A stretch of 64,000 nucleotides of DNA from Phytomonospora sp040655735 (GTDB taxonomy: Bacteria; Actinomycetota; Actinomycetes; Mycobacteriales; Micromonosporaceae). A program made the translations under genes and the position numbers. Below are positions 56,640 to 64,000 of this stretch, in pieces (position 1 is the first letter of the stretch; each line of letters starts with the position of its first letter). The stretch spans positions 310,001-374,000 of the forward strand of contig NZ_JBFAKK010000005.1 in the NCBI RefSeq assembly GCF_040655735.1. The letters run 5' to 3'. The notes below the pieces were generated by a model. The model worked only from the letters and a program-made list of their open reading frames with translations. It was not told the DNA's origin and did no database searches.

Positions 56640-57516
56640 ACGGTCCAACGCGAGCGAGACGCGCCTGTCCGTCCGTAAGACCTACAAGCTCTACGTCGGC
56701 GGGAAGTTCCCGCGCAGCGAGTCCGGGAGGTCGTACCAGGTGACCGGCACCGACGGGTCGACGCTCGCCAATGCCGCCCGCGCGTCCCGCAAGGACGTCC
56801 GCGACGCGGTCGTCGCCGCCCGCAAGGCCCAGCCCGGCTGGGCCGGGTCGACGGCCTACCTGCGCGGCCAGATCCTCTACCGGGTCGCCGAGATGCTCGA
56901 AGGCCGCCGGGCCCAGTTCGTCGAGGAGGTCCGCGCCGCCGACGGTGCCACGAAGAAGGTCGCCGAGGCCTTCCTCGACGCCGCCGTCGACCGCTGGGTC
57001 TGGTACGCCGGCTGGGCCGACAAGGTCCCGCAGGTCCTCGGGGGCGCCAACCCCGTAGCCGGTCCCTACTTCAACCTGTCGAGCCCCGAGCCGACCGGTG
57101 TGGTCGGTGTCGTCGCGCCGCAGAAAGGGCCGCTGCTCGGCCTGATCAGCGTCATCGCCCCGGCCATCGTCACCGGCAACACCGTGGTCGTGCTGGCCAG
57201 CGAGGACAAGCCGCTGCCGGCGATCACGCTCGGGGAGGTCCTGGCCACCTCCGACCTGCCCGGCGGTGTGGTCAACATCCTCACCGGGCACGTCGCCGAG
57301 ATGGCCCCGCACCTCGCCTCGCACGCCGACGTCAACGGCGTCGACCTGACGGGCGTCGACGACGCCGAGCTGGCGCGTTCGCTGGAGGTCTCGGCCGCAG
57401 GGAACCTCAAGCGCGTGTTCCGCGCGGGCAACGAGGACTGGCTGGCCGAGCCGGGGATCAAGCGCCTGCGGGCCTGGACCGAGATCAAGACCGTCTGGCA
57501 TCCCGCAGCGGGCTAG
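56632..57516 (+). CDS. Short aldehyde-dehydrogenase paralogue lacking the catalytic half
   Basis: 294 residues. It aligns with the cofactor-binding part of ALDH (KLYVGGKFPRSESGRSYQV, PQKGPLLGLISVIAPAIVTG, VVLASEDKPLP, GGVVNILTGHVAEMA), but there is no ELGGK base, no catalytic Cys, and I find no Cys at all. The frame ends normally (WHPAAG stop), so it is not obviously a frameshift. Short ALDH-like genes beside deoC-aldh occur in other actinobacteria to my recollection, which would suggest a regulatory or structural subunit. Overlaps the active ALDH by 8 bp. Confidence 0.82.
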   Translation: MSERSNASETRLSVRKTYKLYVGGKFPRSESGRSYQVTGTDGSTLANAARASRKDVRDAVVAARKAQPGWAGSTAYLRGQILYRVAEMLEGRRAQFVEEVRAADGATKKVAEAFLDAAVDRWVWYAGWADKVPQVLGGANPVAGPYFNLSSPEPTGVVGVVAPQKGPLLGLISVIAPAIVTGNTVVVLASEDKPLPAITLGEVLATSDLPGGVVNILTGHVAEMAPHLASHADVNGVDLTGVDDAELARSLEVSAAGNLKRVFRAGNEDWLAEPGIKRLRAWTEIKTVWHPAAG

Positions 57517-57526
57517 AGGATATTCA

Positions 57527-57565
57527 CCCGGATGCGTGGAGGTCGATGCTCGGCACGCATCCGGG
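57527..57565 (+). terminator. Terminator of the deoC-aldh operon
   Basis: CCCGGATGCGTG (57527-57538), a 15-nt loop and CACGCATCCGGG (57554-57565) form a perfect 12-bp stem just after the operon. No U-tract. Confidence 0.65.
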
Positions 57566-57588
57566 GATACCCCTTGAGTGTGCGGGTA

Positions 57589-57602
57589 GACGTGTACACG
57601 TC
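57589..57602. promoter_or_regulatory. 14-bp perfect palindrome
   Basis: GACGTGTACACGTC lies between the operon terminator and the 3' end of the convergent NACHT gene. It resembles a protein-binding dyad rather than a hairpin, but no promoter is adjacent. Role unknown. Confidence 0.3.
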
Positions 57603-57622
57603 GACGGACTGTTTGTGCGCCT

Positions 57623-59734
57623 TTAGCGCAGGTCGCGGGTTATGTCGGCGATGCGACAGGCGTCGGCCGACGGCCCCGCCGAGACAGTGGCGACGGTCGA
57701 GGCGCCCGCCCTCGGGGAGGGCACCCGGGTTTCGAGGGTCGTCCACAGGCCCGCGAAGTAGTCGCGCAGCAGCAGGTGCGGGAACAGGTAGTCGTCGCCC
57801 AGCCGCTGGAGGAGCAGGGAGTCGGCGGCGTGGTCGAGGACGCCGCGGGCGGGGGAGTCGAGCAGTCCGCGCCGGGCGAGATCGCGCCGCATGAACCACT
57901 GCTCGACCACCGCGGCCGCACCGAGCCCGGAGACGATGTAGCAGCCGGTCGCGACCCCGGCGAAGGTCGCGAAGGGCACGCTCCCGGCCGGCCCGGTCCA
58001 CCACACGGTCGTCAGCAGCGCCACGCCGAACACGGTCACCGAGCAGAAGGCGGCCCGCAGCGCCGCCAGGCGCAGGAACGCGCCGAGCACGGGTGAGGGG
58101 ACCTCCGAGCGGGTGCGGCCGGGCGCGGGTTCGTCGTACCACTCCCCGGCCACCGTGCCCCGGGCGAGCAGGCACGCGAAGACCGCCGCCAGGCCGTGCA
58201 GTATCCCGGTCCAGGCGTGCGAGTGGTACCAGCTGGCGAAGGTGCCGACGGTCATGCCGAGCAGGACGACCGAGGCCAGCTGCGGCTTCTCGGTCATGAC
58301 GTCCTCGATGCCGCTCGCCAAAGAGATTCCCGGCCCGTTGCGCTCCGGGATCACCTGGCGGCGGCCGTCCTCGTCGAGGCCGATCCCGAGGGAGGTCAGC
58401 GACACGTGGTAGGTCTCGGGCAGGAAGTAGAGCCCGGCGAGCGCGCCGATCGCCGCGCCGCCGGGACCGGCCCACCACCAGCCGGCGGCGGCCAGCACGG
58501 GGATGTAGGCCAGCGTCAGCCACTTCGGCAGCCGGGAGTAGGGCGGCAGGCCCGCGACGCCGTCGAAGGTGAAGATGGTCCGGCTGCTCAGTTTCAGCTG
58601 GACGGCGATGAAGGCCAGTTGCTCGACGACCCGGCGCGGCGGGTGCGCGGGGTCGGAGCGCTGGACGAGCATCCGCCGCACGTAGGCGGTGAGGAGGCGG
58701 CGGACCGGGTCACCGCCACCGTCGTCGGCGGACGCGGGCGCTTCGCGGTAGGCGAGCATGAGCACGCTGAGCAGCAGGGGCGTGGTGACGAGCGCGCGCA
58801 GGTCGGGCGCCTCGTCGAGTACCCTGCGGGCGATGGCCAGGCGGTGTTTGCGCAGGAAGCGGTCGACATCGGCGGTCGCCAGCGGCTGGATCTCGACGCG
58901 CCCGCGCAGGGTGAGGGTCTCGCCGAGGGCGCGATACTCGCGGCTGCGACAGCACACGACGATCGGGACGGTCGGGTGCTTCTCGCGCAGACGGTTGATC
59001 GCCCGCAGGCATTCGGTGCGGAAGATCTCGGCGACCTCGTCGAGGCCGTCGAGGAGCAGGACGAGCTCGGCGTCGCGCAGCCAGGCCGCCAGGTGCTCGG
59101 CGGGGACGCGGTAGCGGCGGGCGGCCTCCTTGACCAGCCACGACTCGAAGTCGGTGATCCCGTCCCACGACGCGAGGTTGACCAGCAGCGGGACCGCGCG
59201 GCCCGGGTGCTCGGCGCGGTCGAGGAGGTCGCGGAGCAGTTCGAGCATCGTGGTCGTCTTGCCCGCCCCCGGCTCGCCCAGGACGAGCATCCAGCCGCGC
59301 ATCTCACCGTCGAAGATCTCGGTGATCGACTGGCCCCCGCGCAGTCGGCGGGGCTCGGTGCCGGGCGCGATGACCCGCACGCCCCACGGGTGGGGCTCGT
59401 CGACGGTGGTGGCGAACTCCAGCCGCAGCCGCGCCTTGGCGTAGAGGGACTGTTCGAGCACGCCCGCGATCCAGGAGTCGTGTTGCGCGGCCAGCAGCAC
59501 CTCGCGCGTCCGCGCCGGATTGCCCCTCGCCGACACCGGGCCGTCGCGCCGCTCGGTTCGGACCGTCACCACGATCACCGCCCCGGCCAGCACGAGCAAC
59601 AGCGGCCAGGCCAGCCACCGGTAGGGCAGGAGCGCCCCGGGCAGCTCGGCGCTGGCCACGTTGACGACCAGGCTCAGCGCGACGGTGCTCAGCAGGACCA
59701 GGGCGATGGTGCCGCCGACGGGCGTTCGACGCAT
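57623..59734 (-). CDS. Membrane-bound NACHT-family NTPase (STAND)
   Basis: 703 residues from ATG 59734 (AAAGGA 3-4 nt upstream). Two N-terminal spans (7-30, 40-58), a NACHT NTPase with P-loop LGEPGAGKTTTM (152-163) and Walker B LVLLLDGLDEV (224-234), a winged/helical region, then about five membrane spans (from about residue 400 to 620) and an ending FPHLLLRDYFAG typical of NACHT proteins. Bacterial NACHT proteins include antiphage sensors; multi-pass forms like this are common in actinomycetes and uncharacterised. No adjacent partner gene is visible. Confidence 0.87.
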   Translation of the reverse strand: MRRTPVGGTIALVLLSTVALSLVVNVASAELPGALLPYRWLAWPLLLVLAGAVIVVTVRTERRDGPVSARGNPARTREVLLAAQHDSWIAGVLEQSLYAKARLRLEFATTVDEPHPWGVRVIAPGTEPRRLRGGQSITEIFDGEMRGWMLVLGEPGAGKTTTMLELLRDLLDRAEHPGRAVPLLVNLASWDGITDFESWLVKEAARRYRVPAEHLAAWLRDAELVLLLDGLDEVAEIFRTECLRAINRLREKHPTVPIVVCCRSREYRALGETLTLRGRVEIQPLATADVDRFLRKHRLAIARRVLDEAPDLRALVTTPLLLSVLMLAYREAPASADDGGGDPVRRLLTAYVRRMLVQRSDPAHPPRRVVEQLAFIAVQLKLSSRTIFTFDGVAGLPPYSRLPKWLTLAYIPVLAAAGWWWAGPGGAAIGALAGLYFLPETYHVSLTSLGIGLDEDGRRQVIPERNGPGISLASGIEDVMTEKPQLASVVLLGMTVGTFASWYHSHAWTGILHGLAAVFACLLARGTVAGEWYDEPAPGRTRSEVPSPVLGAFLRLAALRAAFCSVTVFGVALLTTVWWTGPAGSVPFATFAGVATGCYIVSGLGAAAVVEQWFMRRDLARRGLLDSPARGVLDHAADSLLLQRLGDDYLFPHLLLRDYFAGLWTTLETRVPSPRAGASTVATVSAGPSADACRIADITRDLR

Positions 59735-59780
59735 GAGTCCTTTGTAGCCGATGCGCGCCGCAGAGTGCTCGCCCGATGTG

Positions 59781-59810
59781 TGCAAAGGGGGTTCGCGAAC
59801 CCCCTTTGCA
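59781..59810. terminator. 30-bp perfect palindrome after the glutamate-cysteine ligase gene
   Basis: TGCAAAGGGGGTTCG (59781-59795) is immediately followed by its exact reverse complement (59796-59810). It starts 8 nt after the ligase stop on the minus strand. As RNA it folds into a stem with a tight UUCG-type turn and A-rich/U-rich flanks (AAAGGGGG...CCCCCTTT), a plausible terminator. Confidence 0.7.
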
Positions 59811-59818
59811 TCTGTTGT

Positions 59819-60976
59819 TCAGCCGCCCAGCGACACCATTCCGTCGCCGCTGCGTTCCGAGGCCTCGACCTCGACGAGCGAGTCCTCGGGGTGCTGGTCG
59901 GGGTCGGTGGCGATGATCAGCCCGTCGACCACGTCCGTGAGCTGACCGTGCCTGGCGTAGTCGGCGCGCTGACGGGCCGCACCGCTCCCGCGTGTGCGGA
60001 GCATGTCCCACAACCGTGTCACGGTGTCGAACTCGCCCCACGACTCGAGGATCGGGCGGACGTGCGCCAGGAGCGCGTCGACGAGCATCGTCGCCGGCCG
60101 CAGCCGGCCGCTGCGCACGTCGATGCCGTGGCCTTCGATGCCGTCGCGAGCCGCGCGCCAGTGCGCCGCCCGAAGGATCTCGGCCGGTACGCGCGGGCCC
60201 TTGTCGCCGTCGGCGACCGCCTGGACGCCCAGTACCACCAGCGCCCGCACGAGGGCGGCGAAGAGCACCGTCTCCTTGTAGCCGGCCGCCACGTCGGCGA
60301 CGCGGATCTCCAGGGTCGGCAGGTGCGCCGAGGGGCGCACGTCCCAGAAGATCGAGCGCCGGTCCTTGAGCGCGCCGCCTTCCAGCAGCGTGCCGACGAC
60401 GTCCTCGTAGTGTCCGAGGGAGCCGAAGAACGGCGGGGGACCGGCCACCGGCCACCCGCTCCACGACAGGGTCCGCCAGCTGGAGTAGCCGGTGTCGCGG
60501 CCGGCCAGGTACGGCGAGTTGGCGTTCATGGAGAGCAGGACCGACAGCCACGGCCGAACGTGGTTGCCGGCCAGGATCGCCGTCGTCTTGTCCGGAACGT
60601 GCACGTGGACGTGGCAGGCGCAGATGTTCTGCCCGTCCTGGAGCGCGCGGAACATCGCGGTCGTCTCGCGGTAGCGCGGCAGGTCGGCGATCGGCGGGGG
60701 CGTGACGTCCCCGAGGATCGGCGTGCCCGTCGCGGTGACCCGCAGGCCTTCCTCGCGCGCGGCGGCCACCGCGATCCGCCGCATGCGGCGGATCTGCCCG
60801 GCGAGTTCGCCGAGCGCCGTGTAGGGGGCGGTGCGTGCCTCTATCTGCTGTTGGGTGAACTCGGTGCTCACCGACCCGCCGGGCCAGGTTTCAGCGCGGG
60901 CGACCACGGCCGCCGCGTCGGGTACCGCCTCGCGGGTGATCGGGTCGACAATGAAGTACTCCTCCTCGACGCCCAT
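59819..60976 (-). CDS. Carboxylate-amine ligase, YbdK-type glutamate-cysteine ligase 2 (GCS2)
   Basis: ATP-dependent ligase of the GCS2 family; some members make gamma-glutamylcysteine weakly, while others join unknown substrates. From ATG 60976 there are 385 residues, the normal size: GVEEEYFIVDP at the start, STEFTQQQIEARTAP, the HVHVHVPD metal motif, DVRPSAHLPTLEIRVAD. An upstream ATG (61024) and the open frame to 61102 are less likely because family homology starts at MGVEEE. No ribosome site is evident. Substrate not certain. Confidence 0.88.
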   Translation of the reverse strand: MGVEEEYFIVDPITREAVPDAAAVVARAETWPGGSVSTEFTQQQIEARTAPYTALGELAGQIRRMRRIAVAAAREEGLRVTATGTPILGDVTPPPIADLPRYRETTAMFRALQDGQNICACHVHVHVPDKTTAILAGNHVRPWLSVLLSMNANSPYLAGRDTGYSSWRTLSWSGWPVAGPPPFFGSLGHYEDVVGTLLEGGALKDRRSIFWDVRPSAHLPTLEIRVADVAAGYKETVLFAALVRALVVLGVQAVADGDKGPRVPAEILRAAHWRAARDGIEGHGIDVRSGRLRPATMLVDALLAHVRPILESWGEFDTVTRLWDMLRTRGSGAARQRADYARHGQLTDVVDGLIIATDPDQHPEDSLVEVEASERSGDGMVSLGG

Positions 60977-61218
60977 GGTCGGCGCGGGAGGGAAAGAAAA
61001 TGCATTACCGGGGATGCCGCCCATGGGCCGCCAATCGGGATTGCTGAACGCGAGTCCCTGGCTTCCACCGCAGCCAAAGATCGGCGTGCGTATGAAGCGC
61101 ACGGCCCCCGGAGGGGGCGATCCGATACCACGAGACTACCGCCCGTGGCGGGTCCGGCGCATCGGCCGAATACCGGACAAGCTTCCGGGGGCCCCGGCGG
61201 GCCCCCGAGCCCGTCCGC

Positions 61219-62610
61219 CTACTCGAACTCGTGCTGCATCAACTGCCGCGCGGCCTCCGCGATCGACCCCGACAGTGACGGGTAGATCGTGATCGTCTGC
61301 GCCAGCTCGGCGACGGTCAGGTGGTTCTCCACGGCCATCGCGATCGGCAGGATCAGCTCGCTGGCACGCGGTGCCACGACAACGCCGCCGACGACCAGAC
61401 CCGAGGCGGGCCGGCAGAACAGCTTCACGAAACCGTCGGTGTCGCCGTTCATCTTCGCCCGCGCGTTGCCCTCCAGCGGCAGCATCACCGCGCGGGCGGG
61501 CACCCGCCCGGAGTCCACGTCGGCCTGCGTCGCCCCGACGGTGGCCAGCTCGGGGTCGGTGAACACGTTCGCCGCGACCTTCTTCAACCGCAGCGGCTGG
61601 ACGGCCTCGCCCAGCGCGTGCCACATCGCGATCCGCCCCTGCATCGCCGCCACCGACGCCAGCATCAGCACGCCCGTCACGTCCCCGGCCGCGTAGATCC
61701 CCGGCACGTTCGTGCGCGAGACACGGTCGACGGTGATGAACCCGCCCGGCCCGCGCACCACACCGGCCTCGGTGAGCCCGAGGTCGGCGGTGTTGGGCAC
61801 CGACCCGACCGTCATCAGCGCGTGCGAACCCTCCACGACACGCCCGTCGGTCAACTCGACCCGAACTCCCTCGCCGTCGCGTTTCACACTCGCCGCGCGC
61901 GCCTTCGGCAGGATCTCCATGCCGCGCTCGCGGAACACGTTCTCGATCGCCATCGCCGCGTCGGCGTCCTCGTGCGGCATGACCCGCTCGCGGCTCGACA
62001 GCAGCGTCACCTCGACGCCCATCGCCTGGTACGCCCCGGCGAACTCCGCCCCCGTGACACCCGAACCCACGACCACGAGCTTCGTCGGCAGCTCGTCGAG
62101 GTCGTAGACCTGCCGCCAGGTGAGGATCCGCTCGCCGTCGGGCTGCGCGTCGCGCAGCACCCGGGGGGTCGCCCCTGTGGCGAGGAGCACGACGTCGGCC
62201 TCGATGTCGTGCGGATCACCTTCCGCGGGCGTGACCAGCACCTTGTGCTGGTGCGCCTCGGCCGATCCGGTCAGCGCCGCGCGTCCCGCGATGAACGTGA
62301 CACCGGCCTTGACGAGCTTGGCGTGCACGTCCTCCGACTGCGCCACCGCGAGCTGCTTGACCCGCGAATGCACCGACGAGGCGTCGACGGTGATGTCCCC
62401 TGTCGACACGCCGAGCCGCGCCGAATTGCGCGCCGCGGTCACCACGCCGGACGACGCGATGAAGGTCTTGCTGGGAATACAGTCCGACAGGACGCACTCG
62501 CCGCCGGCGCCCGCCTCCTCGACCACGGTCACGTCCGCGCCGAGTTGTGCGGCGACGAGGGCCGCCTCGTACCCGGCCGGACCTCCGCCGATGATCGCTA
62601 TCCGGGTCAC
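61219..62610 (-). CDS. lpdA: NAD(P)H-quinone dehydrogenase, LpdA-type flavoprotein disulfide reductase
   Basis: 463 residues. GTG 62610 has GGAAGG about 7 nt upstream and is followed by the FAD motif IAIIGGGPAGYEAALVA. The redox cysteines are ECVLSDCIPSKT; NAD(P)-binding VVVGSGVTGAEFAG; second FAD motif GIYAAGDVTG. The C-terminal His-Glu pair of lipoamide dehydrogenases is missing (YPSLSGS in place of HPTLSE), as in mycobacterial LpdA (Rv3303c), which reduces quinones and supports redox balance rather than lipoamide turnover. Confidence 0.9.
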   Translation of the reverse strand: MTRIAIIGGGPAGYEAALVAAQLGADVTVVEEAGAGGECVLSDCIPSKTFIASSGVVTAARNSARLGVSTGDITVDASSVHSRVKQLAVAQSEDVHAKLVKAGVTFIAGRAALTGSAEAHQHKVLVTPAEGDPHDIEADVVLLATGATPRVLRDAQPDGERILTWRQVYDLDELPTKLVVVGSGVTGAEFAGAYQAMGVEVTLLSSRERVMPHEDADAAMAIENVFRERGMEILPKARAASVKRDGEGVRVELTDGRVVEGSHALMTVGSVPNTADLGLTEAGVVRGPGGFITVDRVSRTNVPGIYAAGDVTGVLMLASVAAMQGRIAMWHALGEAVQPLRLKKVAANVFTDPELATVGATQADVDSGRVPARAVMLPLEGNARAKMNGDTDGFVKLFCRPASGLVVGGVVVAPRASELILPIAMAVENHLTVAELAQTITIYPSLSGSIAEAARQLMQHEFE

Positions 62611-62672
62611 TTCGCTACCTTCCCGCCGGTGTTGTGCGCGTACAAATGCTTCCACGGCATTGTCTCTCAAGC

Positions 62673-62678
62673 TATCGT
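62673..62678 (+). promoter_or_regulatory. -10 box of the gamma-glutamylcyclotransferase gene (leaderless)
   Basis: TATCGT is followed by 6 nt and the GTG at 62685, the same arrangement as rnhA. Confidence 0.45.
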
Positions 62679-62684
62679 CGTACA

Positions 62685-63125
62685 GTGCCGCTGTATGCCG
62701 CGTACGGATCAAACCTCGACCCCGGACGGATGAGGGCCACGTGCCCGCACTCGCCGCTGGTCGGCACTGGATGGCTTGAGGGCTGGCGATTGACCTTCGC
62801 CGGCTCCGAACTGGGCTGGGAGGGCTCCCTGGCGACGGTCGTCGAATCGGCCGGTGACCGCGTCTTCTGCGCCCTCTACGACGTCGACACCGTCGACGCG
62901 GCCACCCTCGACGAGCTGGAGGGCGCCACCGGCGGCGTCTACCGCAGGCTGCACGCCCACGTCGCGACGCTCAACGGCGATGTGGCCACGTGGATGTACG
63001 TCTTCGACGGCTACGAGGGCGGGCTCCCGTCGAGCTGGTACCTGGCCGAGCTGGCCGCCGCCGCCGAGAAGGCCGGCGCGCCGGAGGACTACGTCGACGC
63101 CATCCGGAAGCGCCCGACCGGCTAG
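62685..63125 (+). CDS. Gamma-glutamylcyclotransferase-family protein
   Basis: 146 residues. The start YAAYGSNLDPGRM is the substrate-binding loop of the GGCT/AIG2 fold, and DELEGATGGVYRR supplies the expected catalytic Glu. WYLAELAAAAEKAG closes the fold. Family enzymes release 5-oxoproline from gamma-glutamyl compounds; the true substrate here is open. It is divergent from lpdA, with the GCS2 ligase nearby, so the two could make and break gamma-glutamyl bonds (inference). GTG set by the TATCGT box. Confidence 0.87.
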   Translation: MPLYAAYGSNLDPGRMRATCPHSPLVGTGWLEGWRLTFAGSELGWEGSLATVVESAGDRVFCALYDVDTVDAATLDELEGATGGVYRRLHAHVATLNGDVATWMYVFDGYEGGLPSSWYLAELAAAAEKAGAPEDYVDAIRKRPTG

Positions 63126-63229
63126 CCCCCAACTGATACCTTTCCGCGACCGGCCGCGTCCGCACCGCGACCCGGCCGAGACCCGACGCGAGGAACGTCA
63201 CATCCGAGCCCTTAGCCCGGAGGTGCCAC

Positions 63230-64000
63230 ATGCGTCGTCTCGCCCGCGGTCTCGTTCCCGCCGCCCTCGCCGTCCTTCTCCTCGCCGGTTGCTCGGCGGG
63301 GCCCGACGACGCCGACGCGGATTCCGGGGGTGATCCCGCCCCCGCCTCCACAGAGGACCCCGCGGCCGGGGAGGACGGCGCCGAACGGCAGGTCGTCTAC
63401 ACCGGCGAGCTGTCGCTGAGCGCTCCCGACGTGACCTCCGCCGCGCGCCAGGCGATCGAGCTGGTCACCGCCGCCGGCGGCTTCGTCGCCGGCGACCGCC
63501 GCGAACTGGGCGACGGCGCCCGCACGACGCTGACCCTGCGCATCCCGGCCGAGTCCTTCACCGCCACGGTCGAACTCCTGGCCGCGCTGGGCACCGAGGA
63601 GTCGCGGACCCTGTCCACGACCGACGTGACCGAGACCTCCGCCGACCTCGACACCCGCATCGCGACCAAGCGCGCGAGCGTCGAGCGGGTCCGCGAACTC
63701 ATGGAGGACGCCTCCTCGCTGTCCGAAGTGGTCGAACTCGAGGCCGAGCTGACCACGCGCGAGACCGAACTGGCCGAACTCCAGGCCGACAAGCGCGACC
63801 TCACCGACGCCGTCGCCTTCGGCTCGCTGACCCTGCGACTGGACGCGCCGGCCGAGACGAGCGCGGAGTCCCCGACCGCTCCGCCGGGCTTCGGCTCGGG
63901 CCTGGAGTCGGGCTGGGACGGCCTGGTGCTGTTCGGCGCGGTGGCGCTGACGATCCTCGGCTTCATGCTGCCGTTCCTGGCCGTCGTGGGCGTGCCGCTC
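63230..64000 (+). CDS. DUF4349 lipoprotein, cut by the right edge
   Basis: Open from ATG 63230 (GGAGG about 6 nt upstream) to the end of the window. A lipoprotein signal (RLARGLVPAALAVLLLAGC, cleaved before C21) is followed by an acidic linker and the DUF4349 pattern: VVYTGELSLSAPDVTSAA, FVAGDRRELGD, LRIPAESFTATVELLAALG, SADLDTRIATKRASVERV and a coiled coil with EVVELEAELTTRETELAELQ. A membrane span begins near residue 235 (VLFGAVALTILGFMLPFL). DUF4349 proteins are anchored envelope proteins of unknown role. The 3' end is missing. Confidence 0.85.
   Translation, partial: MRRLARGLVPAALAVLLLAGCSAGPDDADADSGGDPAPASTEDPAAGEDGAERQVVYTGELSLSAPDVTSAARQAIELVTAAGGFVAGDRRELGDGARTTLTLRIPAESFTATVELLAALGTEESRTLSTTDVTETSADLDTRIATKRASVERVRELMEDASSLSEVVELEAELTTRETELAELQADKRDLTDAVAFGSLTLRLDAPAETSAESPTAPPGFGSGLESGWDGLVLFGAVALTILGFMLPFLAVVGVPL

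Overview
The window is very GC-rich chromosomal DNA from an actinomycete. Supporting signs are a stand-alone Ppm1-type polyprenol-phosphate-mannose synthase, an AfsR/SARP-type regulator, a mycobacterial-type LpdA quinone reductase, DUF4383 and DUF4349 proteins, frequent GTG starts and GTGA stop/start overlaps, and many transcripts that look leaderless (a TANNNT box 6-8 nt before the start codon, no Shine-Dalgarno). A member of Glycomycetales or Micromonosporales would fit, but the sequence alone does not settle the family. Most of the window is housekeeping core; accessory pieces are interspersed.

Layout. 0-3.3 kb: the tail of a methyltransferase, ppm1, a small conserved protein, RNase HI, a zinc-ribbon protein and a PlsC-type acyltransferase. 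3.3-5.4 kb: an unusual accessory locus with a Pycsar-type (PycTM) membrane effector convergent with a GTGA-coupled pair, a CRP-family cyclic-nucleotide regulator and a nucleotidyltransferase-like protein. 5.4-12 kb: class A penicillin-binding protein, two membrane proteins, metG, gluconokinase. 12.0-13.97 kb: about 2 kb with no credible gene, holding a G-quadruplex motif, a perfect 47-bp direct repeat and several short-period tandem arrays. 14-18 kb: TatD, an unknown protein and two tandem paralogous membrane proteins. 18-20 kb: a DHA2 drug exporter divergent from its MarR regulator, with matching inverted operators between them. 20-26 kb: rsmA-ispE, an ABC-F ATPase, DUF4383, then a fatty-acid desaturase with its TetR regulator and paired operators. 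26-27.7 kb: an HTH/LAGLIDADG-like gene beside tRNA-Gln(TTG). 27.8-31.8 kb: glmU-prs-rplY-pth. 31.9-37 kb: a polyprenyl phosphosugar transferase, a small secreted protein and a large SARP/NB-ARC/TPR regulator.

37-40 kb: cysQ-cysD-cysN, sulfate activation without an APS kinase. 40-43 kb: an AlkZ-like winged-helix protein, two membrane-anchored extracytoplasmic proteins and a GNAT. 43-50.8 kb: the conserved block acpS-nnr-alr-hydrolase-tsaE-tsaB-(lipoprotein)-rimI-tsaD, covering metabolite repair, D-alanine supply, ribosomal protein acetylation and t6A tRNA modification. 50.9-53.4 kb: an 830-residue protein with an eCIS-cargo-like N-terminus, an Ala-rich amphipathic middle, a PD-(D/E)XK-like domain and two C-terminal membrane helices, followed by a truncated NTF2-like remnant. 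53.6-57.5 kb: upp divergent from deoC-aldh-aldh, for nucleoside salvage and deoxyribose use. 57.6-64 kb: a membrane-bound NACHT ATPase, a YbdK-type glutamate-cysteine ligase, the LpdA quinone reductase, a gamma-glutamylcyclotransferase-like protein and a DUF4349 lipoprotein cut by the right edge.

The two best candidates for an undescribed system are the CRP/nucleotidyltransferase/PycTM locus (3.3-5.4 kb) and the multidomain putative effector at 50.9-53.4 kb.
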